From contig JANWJA010000068.1 in assembly GCA_025449615.1 (NCBI GenBank), positions 1 through 45,091 of the forward strand: a DNA stretch of 45,091 nt, read 5' to 3'. This stretch comes from Methyloceanibacter sp. Lineage in GTDB: Bacteria > Pseudomonadota > Alphaproteobacteria > Rhizobiales > Methyloligellaceae. Numbering within the stretch: the stretch's first letter is position 1; each line of letters starts with the position of its first letter. The notes under the pieces are model-generated. The model was not told the DNA's origin, did no database searches, and saw nothing but the letters and a program-made list of their open reading frames with translations. The position numbers and the translations under genes are program-made. Positions 16,903-25,603 of the stretch are shown here, piece after piece.

Positions 16903-17706
16903 GTGGATTTTGATGGGGCGAGACGGTATCGGGCGATCTTCGTCTCGGACATCCATCTCGGTACCAAGGCCTGTCAGGCCGAAGCCTTCCTCGACTTCCT
17001 GCGCTATTGCGAGACGCCGCGCATCTATCTCGTCGGCGACATCATCGATTTCTGGCGGATCAAGCGTGGCGTATATTGGCCGCAAAGCCATAACGACGTG
17101 CTGCAGAAACTGCTGCGCAAAGCCCGCAAAGGCACCGAACTGATCCTCATTCCGGGCAATCATGACGAAGCTTTGCGCGAATTCTGCGGAGCCAACTTCG
17201 GCGCTATCACCATCGAGCGCAACATCATCCACATTGGCGCCAACGGCAGGCGCTACCTCGTCATGCATGGCGACGAGTTCGACGTCGTCGTGCGCTACGC
17301 CAAATGGCTCGCTCTGTTCGGCGACTGGAGCTACATGCTGGCGCTCTGGGCCAACACCCATCTGAACGCGGTCCGCCGCTATCTCGGCTTCCCCTATTGG
17401 TCGCTCTCGGCCTATCTGAAGCAAAAGGTGAAGCGCGCCGTGAATTATATCGGCGAATTCGAGACGGCGCTGGCGCAAGAAGCCAAGCGCCACGGCGCGC
17501 AAGGCGTGATCTGCGGCCACATTCACCACGCCGCCATCCGCCAGGTCGGCGACATCGTCTATATCAACACCGGTGACTGGGTCGAAAGTTGCACGGCAGT
17601 CGCCGAGACCGAGGACGGGAAATTCGAGATCATCCGCTGGGCGCACACCGACCAAGATCTCCAAACCTCGCCTGTACGCGCTGAGGAGCTCGAGGCCGCG
17701 GCTTAA
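16903..17706 (+). CDS. plcP: PlcP-like metallophosphoesterase (phosphate-stress phospholipase C)
   Basis: 267 residues, calcineurin-like fold related to UDP-2,3-diacylglucosamine hydrolases. Metal motifs: SDIHLG 15-20, GDIIDFW 45-51, GNHDE 85-89, HGDEFD 122-127 and GHIHH 205-209. In Sinorhizobium meliloti and marine alphaproteobacteria PlcP removes phospholipid head groups under phosphate starvation, giving diacylglycerol for a glycosyltransferase encoded next door. Here a GT4 glycosyltransferase follows with its ATG overlapping the stop (TAATG), and a Pho-box-like repeat sits upstream, which favours PlcP over the lipid A enzyme LpxH. Start is GTG; the ribosome site is weak. Confidence 0.8.
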   Translation: MDFDGARRYRAIFVSDIHLGTKACQAEAFLDFLRYCETPRIYLVGDIIDFWRIKRGVYWPQSHNDVLQKLLRKARKGTELILIPGNHDEALREFCGANFGAITIERNIIHIGANGRRYLVMHGDEFDVVVRYAKWLALFGDWSYMLALWANTHLNAVRRYLGFPYWSLSAYLKQKVKRAVNYIGEFETALAQEAKRHGAQGVICGHIHHAAIRQVGDIVYINTGDWVESCTAVAETEDGKFEIIRWAHTDQDLQTSPVRAEELEAAA

Positions 17707-18845
17707 TGAAGGTTCTCGTCGCGACAGACGCCTGGCATCCGCAGGTAAACGGGGTGGTCCGCACCTATGAGCGCCTGGCGCTAGAAGCCGTCCCGCTCGG
17801 CTTTGAGGTTTCCTTTCTCGCCCCATGCCAATTTCGCACCGTGCCGTTGCCGACCTATCCGGAGATCAGGCTGGCGCTGGCCACGCCTTCTGCGATCGCC
17901 AGAGCCGTCGAGCGCGAACGGGCCGATTTCTTCCATATCGCGACCGAAGGCCCACTCGGCTTCCTGATGCGGTCCTATTGCCGGAAACATGGTCTGCCGT
18001 TTACCACGAGCTACCACACCCGCTTTCCCGACTATGTGCGGGCGCGGCTCCCGATCCCCGAATCCTGGTGCTATGCGCTGCAGCGGCGCTTTCACAACAG
18101 TGCGGCGGGCACCTTCGTGGCGACGCATTCGCTCAAGAACGAGCTTGCTGCCCGGGGCTTCAATCGGCTGATGTTGTGGTCGCGTGGCGTCGATACCGAG
18201 TTGTTTCGCCCGCGAAGGATTCGCGAGCTCGGCGATGGCCCCGTCTTTCTCTATGTCGGACGCATTGCCGTTGAGAAAAACATCGAGGCCTTTCTCGAAC
18301 TCGATCTGCCCGGCAAGAAAGTAATCGTTGGCAGCGGCCCGCAAAGTGCCGAGCTCGCGCGCAAATACCCGGAGGCGCTGTTCACCGGCGCAAAGCAGGG
18401 TGAAGACCTCGCCCGCGCTTACGCCTCCGCAGATGTTTTCGTGTTCCCCAGCCTCACCGACACGTTTGGCCTTGTCTTGCTCGAGGCGCTCGCAAGCGGC
18501 GTTCCGGTCGCGGCCTTTCCGGTGAGCGGCCCGCTCGACGTGATCACCGATCCGTCCGCCGGCGTCCTCAATCAGGACCTAAGGGAAGCGGCGCTCGCCG
18601 CGCTTGAGCTTGACCCTGACGCGGCACGGAACTTTGCCGAAGGCTTCAGCTGGGAGAATTCGGCGCGCCAGTTCCTGGAGAATATGCTCGCTGCTCATCA
18701 CGCCGAGCTACCGAAAGCCGGCCGGTGGCGGCGCAAAAAGAAAACGGCCCGATCGGGGGGAGATCGGGCCGTTTCATTGTCATGCGTCAGTTTGGGGGAC
18801 GCTAAGGGGGAACTTCGCGTCTCCCCTGAAATGGCAAGGGCCTAG
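17706..18845 (+). CDS. agt: GT4 glycosyltransferase, probable glycolipid synthase (Agt-like)
   Basis: 379 residues, GT-B fold. N-terminal TDAWHPQVNGVVRTYERL is the acceptor-side glycine/asparagine motif of lipid glycosyltransferases such as MgtA; TSYHTRFPDYVRARLP, WSRGVDTELFRP, YVGRIAVEKNIEAFL and the donor EX7E segment DTFGLVLLEALASG follow. Coupled to plcP, it should glycosylate diacylglycerol to make glycolipids that replace phospholipids. The donor sugar is unknown. Odd: the last 35 or so codons run through a perfect 13-bp terminator hairpin and end in a basic, low-similarity tail, so the frame was probably extended past an older stop. Confidence 0.83.
   Translation: MKVLVATDAWHPQVNGVVRTYERLALEAVPLGFEVSFLAPCQFRTVPLPTYPEIRLALATPSAIARAVERERADFFHIATEGPLGFLMRSYCRKHGLPFTTSYHTRFPDYVRARLPIPESWCYALQRRFHNSAAGTFVATHSLKNELAARGFNRLMLWSRGVDTELFRPRRIRELGDGPVFLYVGRIAVEKNIEAFLELDLPGKKVIVGSGPQSAELARKYPEALFTGAKQGEDLARAYASADVFVFPSLTDTFGLVLLEALASGVPVAAFPVSGPLDVITDPSAGVLNQDLREAALAALELDPDAARNFAEGFSWENSARQFLENMLAAHHAELPKAGRWRRKKKTARSGGDRAVSLSCVSLGDAKGELRVSPEMARA
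18742..18774. terminator. Bidirectional terminator inside the agt 3-prime end
   Basis: AAACGGCCCGATC (18742-18754) and GATCGGGCCGTTT (18762-18774) pair perfectly over 13 bp around a 7-nt loop. A-rich flank on the left and T-containing flank on the right suit termination of agt (plus strand) and of the cheZ-like gene (minus strand). Confidence 0.8.
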
Positions 18846-18914
18846 TGGAGTTTCAAGAGGCCGCGTCTGAAATTTTCTAACTTTCTATTAACCATCTGAA
18901 ATAGCTGAAAAATA

Positions 18915-19736
18915 TCAGCTGAATAAAGTCTTGCTCTTGGTTTCGTCCAAGGTTGCCAGCGCCAACGGTTCGACTGCTAGGGCTTGCTGGACGTCCCGCA
19001 AGGTGTCCGCGGCCTCATCGCTCACGATTAGAACCCTGTCCACGTCGTCTTGCTTCAGACCTTCGCCTTCGGGACGCGGCCCGTTGAGCAATTCCGCGTC
19101 GGTTATTTCGGGTGAGGCGAGAATTTCGTCGGTAACGCCGCGCGCGCCGCAGACTTCGATCATGGCGTTGAGGCGCTGCTCGATGAAATGCAGCACCTTC
19201 ACCACCTTCTCCATTCTTTGCCCGGTGATGTCCTGAAATGAGCAGGCGGTGTAAATCTCGGTCGCGCGCTGGTCGAGCAGCTCGCAAGCGTCTGCCTCGA
19301 CGCCTTTCTCGCGCAAGGTCCAGGCAACTTCCTGGACTTCCTCGGCCGCCTGCAGAATCTCCGACGTTGCCTTCTCGGTGGCGCTGACCACCTGCTCCAG
19401 CTCGACGGTCGCCGCGATGATCTGGCTTGGCGGCTTGATGGCGGCGATTTCGCGCCGCATGCGGGCAATCGCCTCGCTCATCTCGACAAGTTCGCCCCAC
19501 ACGCCCTCATTGTCGCGGTCGTTCTGCGGCCTGCGGATGATATGCTCCAATCTTGCGATTGCCTCGAGCAGCATCTCGGTATCGGCGGCTCGATTGCGTC
19601 TGGCATATTCGGCGAGGAAGGCGCGGCCCTCCTGCGACCTCATCAGCGTTGCCTCGATGACCTCATATCTCGACCGACCCCGGTTGGAGGTCTCGGTCTG
19701 GCCCATTACGGGCTGGCTGGGGGCGGTGTCTGCCAT
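18915..19736 (-). CDS. CheZ-like protein phosphatase
   Basis: 273 residues, largely helical. The segment ACSFQDITGQRMEKVVKVL matches the CheZ catalytic helix, in which Asp and Gln of FQDLTGQ activate water to dephosphorylate CheY. The middle (roughly 85-145) looks like a long coiled coil, and the extreme C-terminus ends in a possible CheY-tether-like segment. Likely target is a CheY-type receiver in chemotaxis or motility, but no che gene is adjacent. ATG at 19736; no strong ribosome site. Confidence 0.75.
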   Translation of the reverse strand: MADTAPSQPVMGQTETSNRGRSRYEVIEATLMRSQEGRAFLAEYARRNRAADTEMLLEAIARLEHIIRRPQNDRDNEGVWGELVEMSEAIARMRREIAAIKPPSQIIAATVELEQVVSATEKATSEILQAAEEVQEVAWTLREKGVEADACELLDQRATEIYTACSFQDITGQRMEKVVKVLHFIEQRLNAMIEVCGARGVTDEILASPEITDAELLNGPRPEGEGLKQDDVDRVLIVSDEAADTLRDVQQALAVEPLALATLDETKSKTLFS

Positions 19737-19759
19737 GGCTAGCGAAGTTATCGCGATTC

Positions 19760-19782
19760 GGGGTAAGGCCCGAGCCTACCCC
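19760..19782. promoter_or_regulatory. Inverted repeat between divergent cheZ-like and MFS genes
   Basis: GGGGTAAGG (19760-19768) and CCTACCCC (19775-19782) pair with one bulge. Position between two divergent starts suggests an operator; the regulator is unknown. Confidence 0.3.
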
Positions 19783-19805
19783 ACTAGCCAAGAGCGAGTC
19801 GTTAA

Positions 19806-21095
19806 TTGCCGGGAAAAGCCCCCATCGCCAAAGCGCCCCGCGCGGTTAACCTGAAGCCGATCGGAACCCCGGTCGCCGCCAGGCTCGCCTTCCTCTATGC
19901 CGCCCTCTTTCTCGTGGTTGGATTCTACCTGCCCTATATGCCGGTTTGGCTGCATTTCCGGGGCATGAGCGAGGACGCCATCGCGTTGCTGCTGGCGGCG
20001 CCTCTGTTTGTCCGCATCCTGTCAACGCCTGCCATCAGCTTCGCCGCCGACCGGGCAACGGATCGCCGCGCCATTCTGCTGATTCTCGGCGGCGGTTCGC
20101 TGCTCTCATTCCTGGCGCTTTGGGCGTCGGACGGATTCTGGCCGATGCTTGCCGCGACCATCCTGCTCGCCATCTGCTGGACCACGATCATGCCGCTGAT
20201 CGAGACCGTCGCCGTGGCCGGCATTCGCAAACATGGCCTCGACTATGGTCGCGTGCGGCTCTGGGGCTCAGCGAGCTTCATCCTCGCAAGCTTCGGCGCC
20301 GGCTTCATCATTCAGCGTTGGGGGGCGGCGACCATCCTGCCGCTACTGCTGGCAGCAACCGTTTTGATGATCATCGGCACTATGCTCTTGCCGAGATCGC
20401 TGACGGCAAAGGTGAGGCCAACTGACGGCGTGCACCGCCACCTCAAGCTGAGCGAGGCGATGGCGCTGTTTCGAGCGCCGCTCTTCTTGCTGTTTCTATT
20501 AGCCACGAGTGCCGTGCAAGCGAGCCACGCGGTCTATTATGCATTCGGCACCATCGCTTGGCAGCGTCAAGGTTTCTCGAGCGAAGCGATCGGTGCGCTC
20601 TGGGCCTTCGGTGTCATCGTCGAGATCGCGCTGTTCGCCTTCTCTGGAAAGCTGATCGCAAAGCTCGGTGCTGCGCGCCTGCTCGCGATCGCAGCTTCAG
20701 CCGCAACCATCCGCTGGGGCCTCATGGCATTCGAGCCGCCGCTTCTGCTGACGGCGCTGGTGCAGAGTCTGCACGCCTTCAGCTTTGGCGCGGCGCATCT
20801 CGCCGCCATCCACTTCTTGACCCATGCCGTGCCGGAGGATCGCGCAGCGACCGCGCAGGGAATTTATGCCGCAGCAGTTGCCGGCCTCGCCATGGGGTTA
20901 GCCACCATTGCCTCAGGCCCGCTTTATCGGCTGTTCGGTCCTGAGGCTTACGCGGGCATGGCGGTGCTGGCCTTTATTTCCGTGCTCTGCGCCGGCTTGC
21001 TCGTGCGCCGCTGGCATGGCGGCTTGGTGATCGAGGGCCTTGAGCCTCACCCCCAGAGCGCGGGCGCCGGCGGGAAGACTTCGCCCGCTTCATAG
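19806..21095 (+). CDS. MFS transporter (LacY/HcaT-like)
   Basis: About 429 residues with 12 hydrophobic segments. The first begins near residue 24 (ARLAFLYAALFLVVGFYLPY); the cytoplasmic loop after segment 2 has DRATDRR, and segment 5 follows GRVRLWGSASFI, both found in the 3-phenylpropionate/nucleoside-permease branch of MFS. Substrate unknown. The only start before segment 1 is TTG at 19806 with a poor ribosome site, so the N-terminus is uncertain. The 3-prime end overlaps the convergent epimerase gene by 49 nt. Confidence 0.82.
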   Translation: MPGKAPIAKAPRAVNLKPIGTPVAARLAFLYAALFLVVGFYLPYMPVWLHFRGMSEDAIALLLAAPLFVRILSTPAISFAADRATDRRAILLILGGGSLLSFLALWASDGFWPMLAATILLAICWTTIMPLIETVAVAGIRKHGLDYGRVRLWGSASFILASFGAGFIIQRWGAATILPLLLAATVLMIIGTMLLPRSLTAKVRPTDGVHRHLKLSEAMALFRAPLFLLFLLATSAVQASHAVYYAFGTIAWQRQGFSSEAIGALWAFGVIVEIALFAFSGKLIAKLGAARLLAIAASAATIRWGLMAFEPPLLLTALVQSLHAFSFGAAHLAAIHFLTHAVPEDRAATAQGIYAAAVAGLAMGLATIASGPLYRLFGPEAYAGMAVLAFISVLCAGLLVRRWHGGLVIEGLEPHPQSAGAGGKTSPAS

Positions 21096-22048
21096 ATCAA
21101 GCCGAGGCCGCGGTCGCGGGCGAGTAGCAACGGTCCGTCGAGATCGACCCAATCCGCGTCTTGCGCCAAAACGAGGGCAGGGGCCATGGCGAGCGACGTC
21201 GCCACCATGCACCCCACCATGATCTTGAGTCCGCGCGCACGCGCCTCCGCCATTGTGGCGAGCGCCTCGGTGAGTCCGCCGGTCTTGTCGAGCTTGATGT
21301 TCACCGCATCGTAGCGCTTGGCAATCTTCACGAGCGAAGCGCGATCATGCACCGACTCGTCGGCACAAATTGGGACCCTTCGCTCGTAATATTCGAGAAC
21401 CTGGTCGGCGCCTGCCGGCAGCGGTTGCTCGATCAGCTCGACTCGCGCGGCCGTCGCCGCTTCAAGCATGCGCTCGAGATTCGTCTCGGACCACGCTTCG
21501 TTGGCGTCAACGATGAGCCGTGCATCGGGAACAGCCGCGCGCACCGCCGCAAGCCGTTCCTCGTCGCCATCGCCGCCAAGCTTGAGCTTGAGGAGCCAGT
21601 GATCGCGCGCCTCCCGCGCTTTCCGCGCCATCTCCTCCGGTGACGCGAGCGAGATGGTGAAAGCCGTCTCAACCGGTTTGAGCTGGCCGACACCGGCTAA
21701 CGTCGCGACGCTGACGCCCGTCGACTTCGCATCCAGATCCCAAAGCGCGCAGTCGAGGGCGTTTCGCGCAGCGCCTGACGGCAGTGCATCGCCGAGCCTA
21801 TCGCGATCGAGCCCGGCCGCGACTTGCGGCGCCAGGGCTTCAATAGAGCCGACCACGCTCTCCACGCTCTCGCCATAGCGGGGATAGGGGACGCATTCGC
21901 CGCGACCAAAATACGTGCCGTCCTCGATTGTGGCCACCACCACGACCGCCTCGTGCTTGGCGCCCCTCGAGATGGTGAACCCGCCCGCAATCGGCCAGCT
22001 TTCGACGGCGACCTTGAGATGCCGGCCCGGGCGGACGACGTTAACCAT
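21047..22048 (-). CDS. Dipeptide epimerase (enolase superfamily, L-Ala-D/L-Glu epimerase-like)
   Basis: 333 residues with the ATG at 22048. Muconate-lactonising-enzyme subgroup: KLKLGG carries the acid/base lysine, VDANEAW, IEQPL and CADESVHD are the three metal ligands, and VNIKLDKTGG the second lysine. Proteins of this type epimerise L-Ala-D-Glu released from peptidoglycan, consistent with the D-Ala-D-Ala dipeptidase near 39.9 kb, but exact dipeptide specificity is not readable. The open frame extends 20 residues further upstream without similarity. Confidence 0.85.
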   Translation of the reverse strand: MVNVVRPGRHLKVAVESWPIAGGFTISRGAKHEAVVVVATIEDGTYFGRGECVPYPRYGESVESVVGSIEALAPQVAAGLDRDRLGDALPSGAARNALDCALWDLDAKSTGVSVATLAGVGQLKPVETAFTISLASPEEMARKAREARDHWLLKLKLGGDGDEERLAAVRAAVPDARLIVDANEAWSETNLERMLEAATAARVELIEQPLPAGADQVLEYYERRVPICADESVHDRASLVKIAKRYDAVNIKLDKTGGLTEALATMAEARARGLKIMVGCMVATSLAMAPALVLAQDADWVDLDGPLLLARDRGLGLIYEAGEVFPPAPALWG

Positions 22049-22147
22049 GGACGTTTTCGCCTCGCTGCATATCGCCTTCCTTTCTCCTGGATTTTCCTGC
22101 AAAACCAACTTGTTCCACGGGGTAACCAGGCACTACCGATCCGGGCC

Positions 22148-23326
22148 ATGCTTAAGCGCGACCTTACCCTAAAACTCTCGACCCAGGCGCGGGCGCCGGG
22201 CTTCCGCGTCGAACTCCATGGTACGACGTTTCGCCTGATCGCCTCGGGCGCCTGGACGGTCGCCGAGGCCACCCAGATCGATGCCGCGCTGAAGCGCCTG
22301 CGCGTGCCGATCCCGCCGACGCCCGAGTTCACCGGAGAGATGGATATCGCGGGCATCGCGGAGATCGACACCGCCGGCGCCATGCTGTTGCAACGAACCG
22401 CCGCATCCTGGTCGGCGGGCGGTTTGCGCACCCGCTATTCGGGGGCGACCGAAGCCTTCCGCATCCTGATCGAGGAGGTGAAGAGCAGGAGTGGTGCCGA
22501 GCGGCCCAAGATCGAGACCCGTGCGCCCCTCAAGCAATTCGTCGACGACGGCACCAAGGCCATCACTGGTGTCGGCACCGACGCGCTCCTCCTTACTAAC
22601 TTCTTGGGCGAGGTGACCTTCGCGCTCGGCCGCATGATCAAGGAGCCCTGGCGCTTCCGCATGACCTCTTTCGTGCATCATCTGGATCATGCCGGCTTGC
22701 GCGCCGTGCCCATCATCGCGATGATCTGTCTCCTGATCGGCGCCGTGGTGATGCAGCAGGGCGTGGTACAGCTGAAACCGTTCGGCGCCGAACCATTCGC
22801 CGTCAACATGGTCGCGATCCTGGCCCTTCGAGAGGTCGGCATTCTCTTGACCGCGATCATGGTCGCAGGCCGATCCGGCTCCGCCTTCACCGCCGAGATC
22901 GGCTCGATGAAGATGCGCGAGGAGATCGACGCCATGCGCACCCTCGGCATCGATCCAATGGACACGCTCGTTATCCCCCGCGTGCTGGCGCTGGTCGTGG
23001 CGCTGCCGCTGCTCACCTTTCTCGGCGACATCATGGGCCTGATCGGCGGTGGCATCATGGCCATGGCCGTGCTCGGCATCGACGCAGGCACCTATATCGA
23101 CAAGCTTCACGACGCGGTTGACTTTCAGCACTTCATGGCCGGCATGGTGAAAGCGCCGTTCGCCGCGATAATCATTGCCCTGGTCGGCTGCCTCGAAGGT
23201 ATGAAGGTGGAGGGGAGTGCAGAGTCACTCGGCCAGCATGTGACGAGCGCCGTGGTCAAGGCGATTTTCCTCGTGATAATCCTAGACGCTATCTTCGCCA
23301 TGTTTCTGTCGGGGATCGGGGTGTGA
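22148..23326 (+). CDS. mlaE: MlaE-family lipid ABC transporter permease with N-terminal STAS-like domain
   Basis: 392 residues from the ATG at 22148. Residues about 20-105 resemble a STAS/MlaB domain (MDIAGIAEIDTAGAMLL), followed by the MlaE permease with its amphipathic entry helix, REVGILLTAIMVAGRSGSAF and MRTLGIDPMDTLVIPR. Fusion of the MlaB-like part to the permease is common in alphaproteobacteria. Works with MlaF and MlaD to move phospholipids between inner and outer membranes. Stop overlaps mlaF start (GTGA). Confidence 0.92.
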   Translation: MLKRDLTLKLSTQARAPGFRVELHGTTFRLIASGAWTVAEATQIDAALKRLRVPIPPTPEFTGEMDIAGIAEIDTAGAMLLQRTAASWSAGGLRTRYSGATEAFRILIEEVKSRSGAERPKIETRAPLKQFVDDGTKAITGVGTDALLLTNFLGEVTFALGRMIKEPWRFRMTSFVHHLDHAGLRAVPIIAMICLLIGAVVMQQGVVQLKPFGAEPFAVNMVAILALREVGILLTAIMVAGRSGSAFTAEIGSMKMREEIDAMRTLGIDPMDTLVIPRVLALVVALPLLTFLGDIMGLIGGGIMAMAVLGIDAGTYIDKLHDAVDFQHFMAGMVKAPFAAIIIALVGCLEGMKVEGSAESLGQHVTSAVVKAIFLVIILDAIFAMFLSGIGV

Positions 23327-24126
23327 TCTTAGAGAACGGAAAAGAGGTCCTGATCCGCGTGCGCGGGCTCGCCAAGAGCTTCGGCGCCTATCAGATTTGG
23401 GACGGGCTCAGCCTCGACGTGTTTCGCGGCGAGATCCTCGCCATCGTCGGCGGATCGGGCCAGGGCAAGTCCGTGCTGATGCGCGTGATCACCGGCTTGA
23501 TCAAGCCGGATACCGGCGAAATCGAGCTTTTTGGCCGTAATGTCAAAGGCTTATCACCGGAGGATCGCCTCGACATCGAGACCCGGTGGGGCATATTGTT
23601 CCAAGACGGTGCGCTGTTCTCCTCGCTGACCGTGCTGCAAAACATTCAGGTGCCGATGCGCGAGCATTTAGAGCTGGCCCAAGCCATGATGGACGATCTC
23701 GCTTTCCTCAAGCTCGCCATGGTGGGCCTGCCGCCCGATGCCGCCCACAAATACCCGTCCGAGCTTTCCGGTGGTATGCGCAAGCGCGCAGGTCTCGCCC
23801 GCGCGCTGGCGCTCGATCCGGAGATCGTATTCCTCGATGAGCCGACCGCCGGCCTCGACCCGATCGGAGCCTCGGATTTCGATCACCTGATCCAGAAGCT
23901 GCAGAAGACGCTTGGCCTCACCGTGTACATGGTGACCCACGACCTCGATACTATCTTCACCGTGTGCGATCGCGTCGCCGTGCTCGCCGACAAGAAAATC
24001 GTGCGTACCGGCTCGCCGGGGGAGTTGCAGCAGAAGCCCAATCACCCCTGGATCAAAGAATATTTCTGCGGCGAGCGGGCACGCGCGGCGATGCCGGCCA
24101 CCCGTGCGGCGGCGGCCGCGCGATAG
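23323..24126 (+). CDS. mlaF: MlaF-family ABC transporter ATPase
   Basis: 267 residues from GTG. Walker A GGSGQGKS 43-50, signature LSGGMRKRAG from 148, Walker B IVFLDEP 168-174 followed by TAGLDP, and the switch histidine in VTHDLDT. The MlaF-type FQDGALFSSLTV Q-loop is present. Drives lipid transport with the MlaE-like permease. Ends 12 nt before mlaD. Confidence 0.95.
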   Translation: MILENGKEVLIRVRGLAKSFGAYQIWDGLSLDVFRGEILAIVGGSGQGKSVLMRVITGLIKPDTGEIELFGRNVKGLSPEDRLDIETRWGILFQDGALFSSLTVLQNIQVPMREHLELAQAMMDDLAFLKLAMVGLPPDAAHKYPSELSGGMRKRAGLARALALDPEIVFLDEPTAGLDPIGASDFDHLIQKLQKTLGLTVYMVTHDLDTIFTVCDRVAVLADKKIVRTGSPGELQQKPNHPWIKEYFCGERARAAMPATRAAAAAR

Positions 24127-24138
24127 GAGAGAGACTGC

Positions 24139-24984
24139 ATGGAGACCAAGGCCAATTATCTGATGATCGGCGGCTTCGTGCTCGGCGTCTTTGCGCTCGC
24201 CTTCGTCTTTATTTTTTGGATGACCAATCTCGCCGGCGGCGGCAAGCAATACTACATCGTCTTCAACGGCTCGGTCGGTGGGCTAACCTCGGGCGCCAAC
24301 GTGGCCTTGAACGGCATCAAGGTCGGCGAGGTGCAGTCGCTCGCGCTTGACCCGGAAGACGCCAGGAACGTGCAAGTGCTGGTCAGCGTGCGCACCGACA
24401 CGCCGATCCGCGAGAACTCCCATGCCGGTATTCAGTCGCTCGGCCTCACCGGCGGCAGTGGCATTCAGATCAGTGCCGGTACGCCAGACTCTCCGTTTCT
24501 CGTCGCCACTGCTGAGAACCCAATTCCCGTGATCAAAGCCGATCCGGGGTCGGGCCAAGGTCTGTTCGACGCGGCCCCGGCAGTGATGAACAACGCCAAT
24601 GCTCTGCTGACGCGCCTCAACGATCTCGTCGCCGAGAACCAGGAATCCATCCACAAGAGCGTAACCAACATCGAGGCTGTCACGACCGCGCTTGCGGAGA
24701 AAACGGACGACATCTCGCTAGCCATCACCAACGTCAAGGAGGGTGCGGCCTCTTTCAAGGACTTGTCTGGGAAACTTGATGTCTCACTTGGAGACAATAT
24801 TACCGGCCTGACCAAGACTGCCAAGGATAGTATCGCCGAATTCGGCAATTTCATGCGGGAAGGCAAGCGGACCGCAGTGACGCTGAACCGGATACTTGAG
24901 AAGTTCGAGGCTAATCCCAAGGGCTTTTTGCTTGGTGGCAGTCAAGTGCCGGAATATACTCCCCGTGGCAACAGCACGCCCTGA
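24139..24984 (+). CDS. mlaD: MlaD-family MCE-domain protein
   Basis: 281 residues. One N-terminal membrane anchor (about 9-30), then a single MCE domain from about 38 to 115 (FNGSVGGLTSGANVALNGIK and VGEVQSLALDPED), then a long helical periplasmic tail (about 150-250). MCE hexamers form the lipid tunnel of Mla systems. GGAGAGAG precedes the ATG. The tail is longer than in E. coli MlaD, a feature shared with many alphaproteobacterial homologues. Confidence 0.93.
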   Translation: METKANYLMIGGFVLGVFALAFVFIFWMTNLAGGGKQYYIVFNGSVGGLTSGANVALNGIKVGEVQSLALDPEDARNVQVLVSVRTDTPIRENSHAGIQSLGLTGGSGIQISAGTPDSPFLVATAENPIPVIKADPGSGQGLFDAAPAVMNNANALLTRLNDLVAENQESIHKSVTNIEAVTTALAEKTDDISLAITNVKEGAASFKDLSGKLDVSLGDNITGLTKTAKDSIAEFGNFMREGKRTAVTLNRILEKFEANPKGFLLGGSQVPEYTPRGNSTP

Positions 24985-25027
24985 GGGCCCAGAAAAGGGT
25001 GGCTTGCCGACAGGGGGTTGAACCGTG

Positions 25028-25603
25028 ATGTTCAGGCCGGCGGCGATCGTTACGCTAGGCATAGTGGGCCTGGGGCTAGCCGGCTGCGCCGGCTCTCCGC
25101 CCCCCACGACCTATGACATCGTAGCGTCCCGGTCCTTCGCGGCCTCGCCGAAATCGGCAAAATACCAACTCGCAGTCAGCGAGCCCGTGGCGGCGACACC
25201 GCTCGATACCAATCGCATTATGGTGAAACCGAGCGCCAATACGGTGTCCTATTACAAGGGCGTCGCTTGGGGTGATCGCCTGCCGCGTCTGGTTCAAGCC
25301 CGCATGGTCGAGACCATTCAAAATTCCGGCGCAGTCAAATCGGTGGGCACGAGTTCCGGTGACTACACACTTTCCACCGAGCTGAGATCTTTCCAGATTG
25401 ATGCCTCGAATGGCCACGCCGCGGCCGAGGTCGAGCTCTTCGCCAAGCTGGTCAACAATTCCGGCAAGGTCGTCGCGCAAAAGTCATTCACCTCGAGGGT
25501 GAATTCGCCGAGCGATGCGCCGACCCAGGCGGTCGCGGCTCTGAACCAGGCTTTCACGGAAGTGATGCAGGACACCACCACCTGGGTGGTGACCAAGCGT
25601 TAG
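25028..25603 (+). CDS. ABC-type transport auxiliary lipoprotein
   Basis: 191 residues. Lipoprotein signal with lipobox GLAGC (Cys20) and a body typical of the ABC_trans_aux/PqiC-like fold (YYKGVAWGDRLPRLVQARMVETIQ). Such lipoproteins sit in the periplasm, usually as the last gene of mla or pqi operons, as seen here 40 nt after mlaD. ATG at 25028 chosen; GTG at 25025 is equally close to AGGGGG. The stop overlaps the convergent small gene by 4 nt. Confidence 0.88.
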   Translation: MFRPAAIVTLGIVGLGLAGCAGSPPPTTYDIVASRSFAASPKSAKYQLAVSEPVAATPLDTNRIMVKPSANTVSYYKGVAWGDRLPRLVQARMVETIQNSGAVKSVGTSSGDYTLSTELRSFQIDASNGHAAAEVELFAKLVNNSGKVVAQKSFTSRVNSPSDAPTQAVAALNQAFTEVMQDTTTWVVTKR

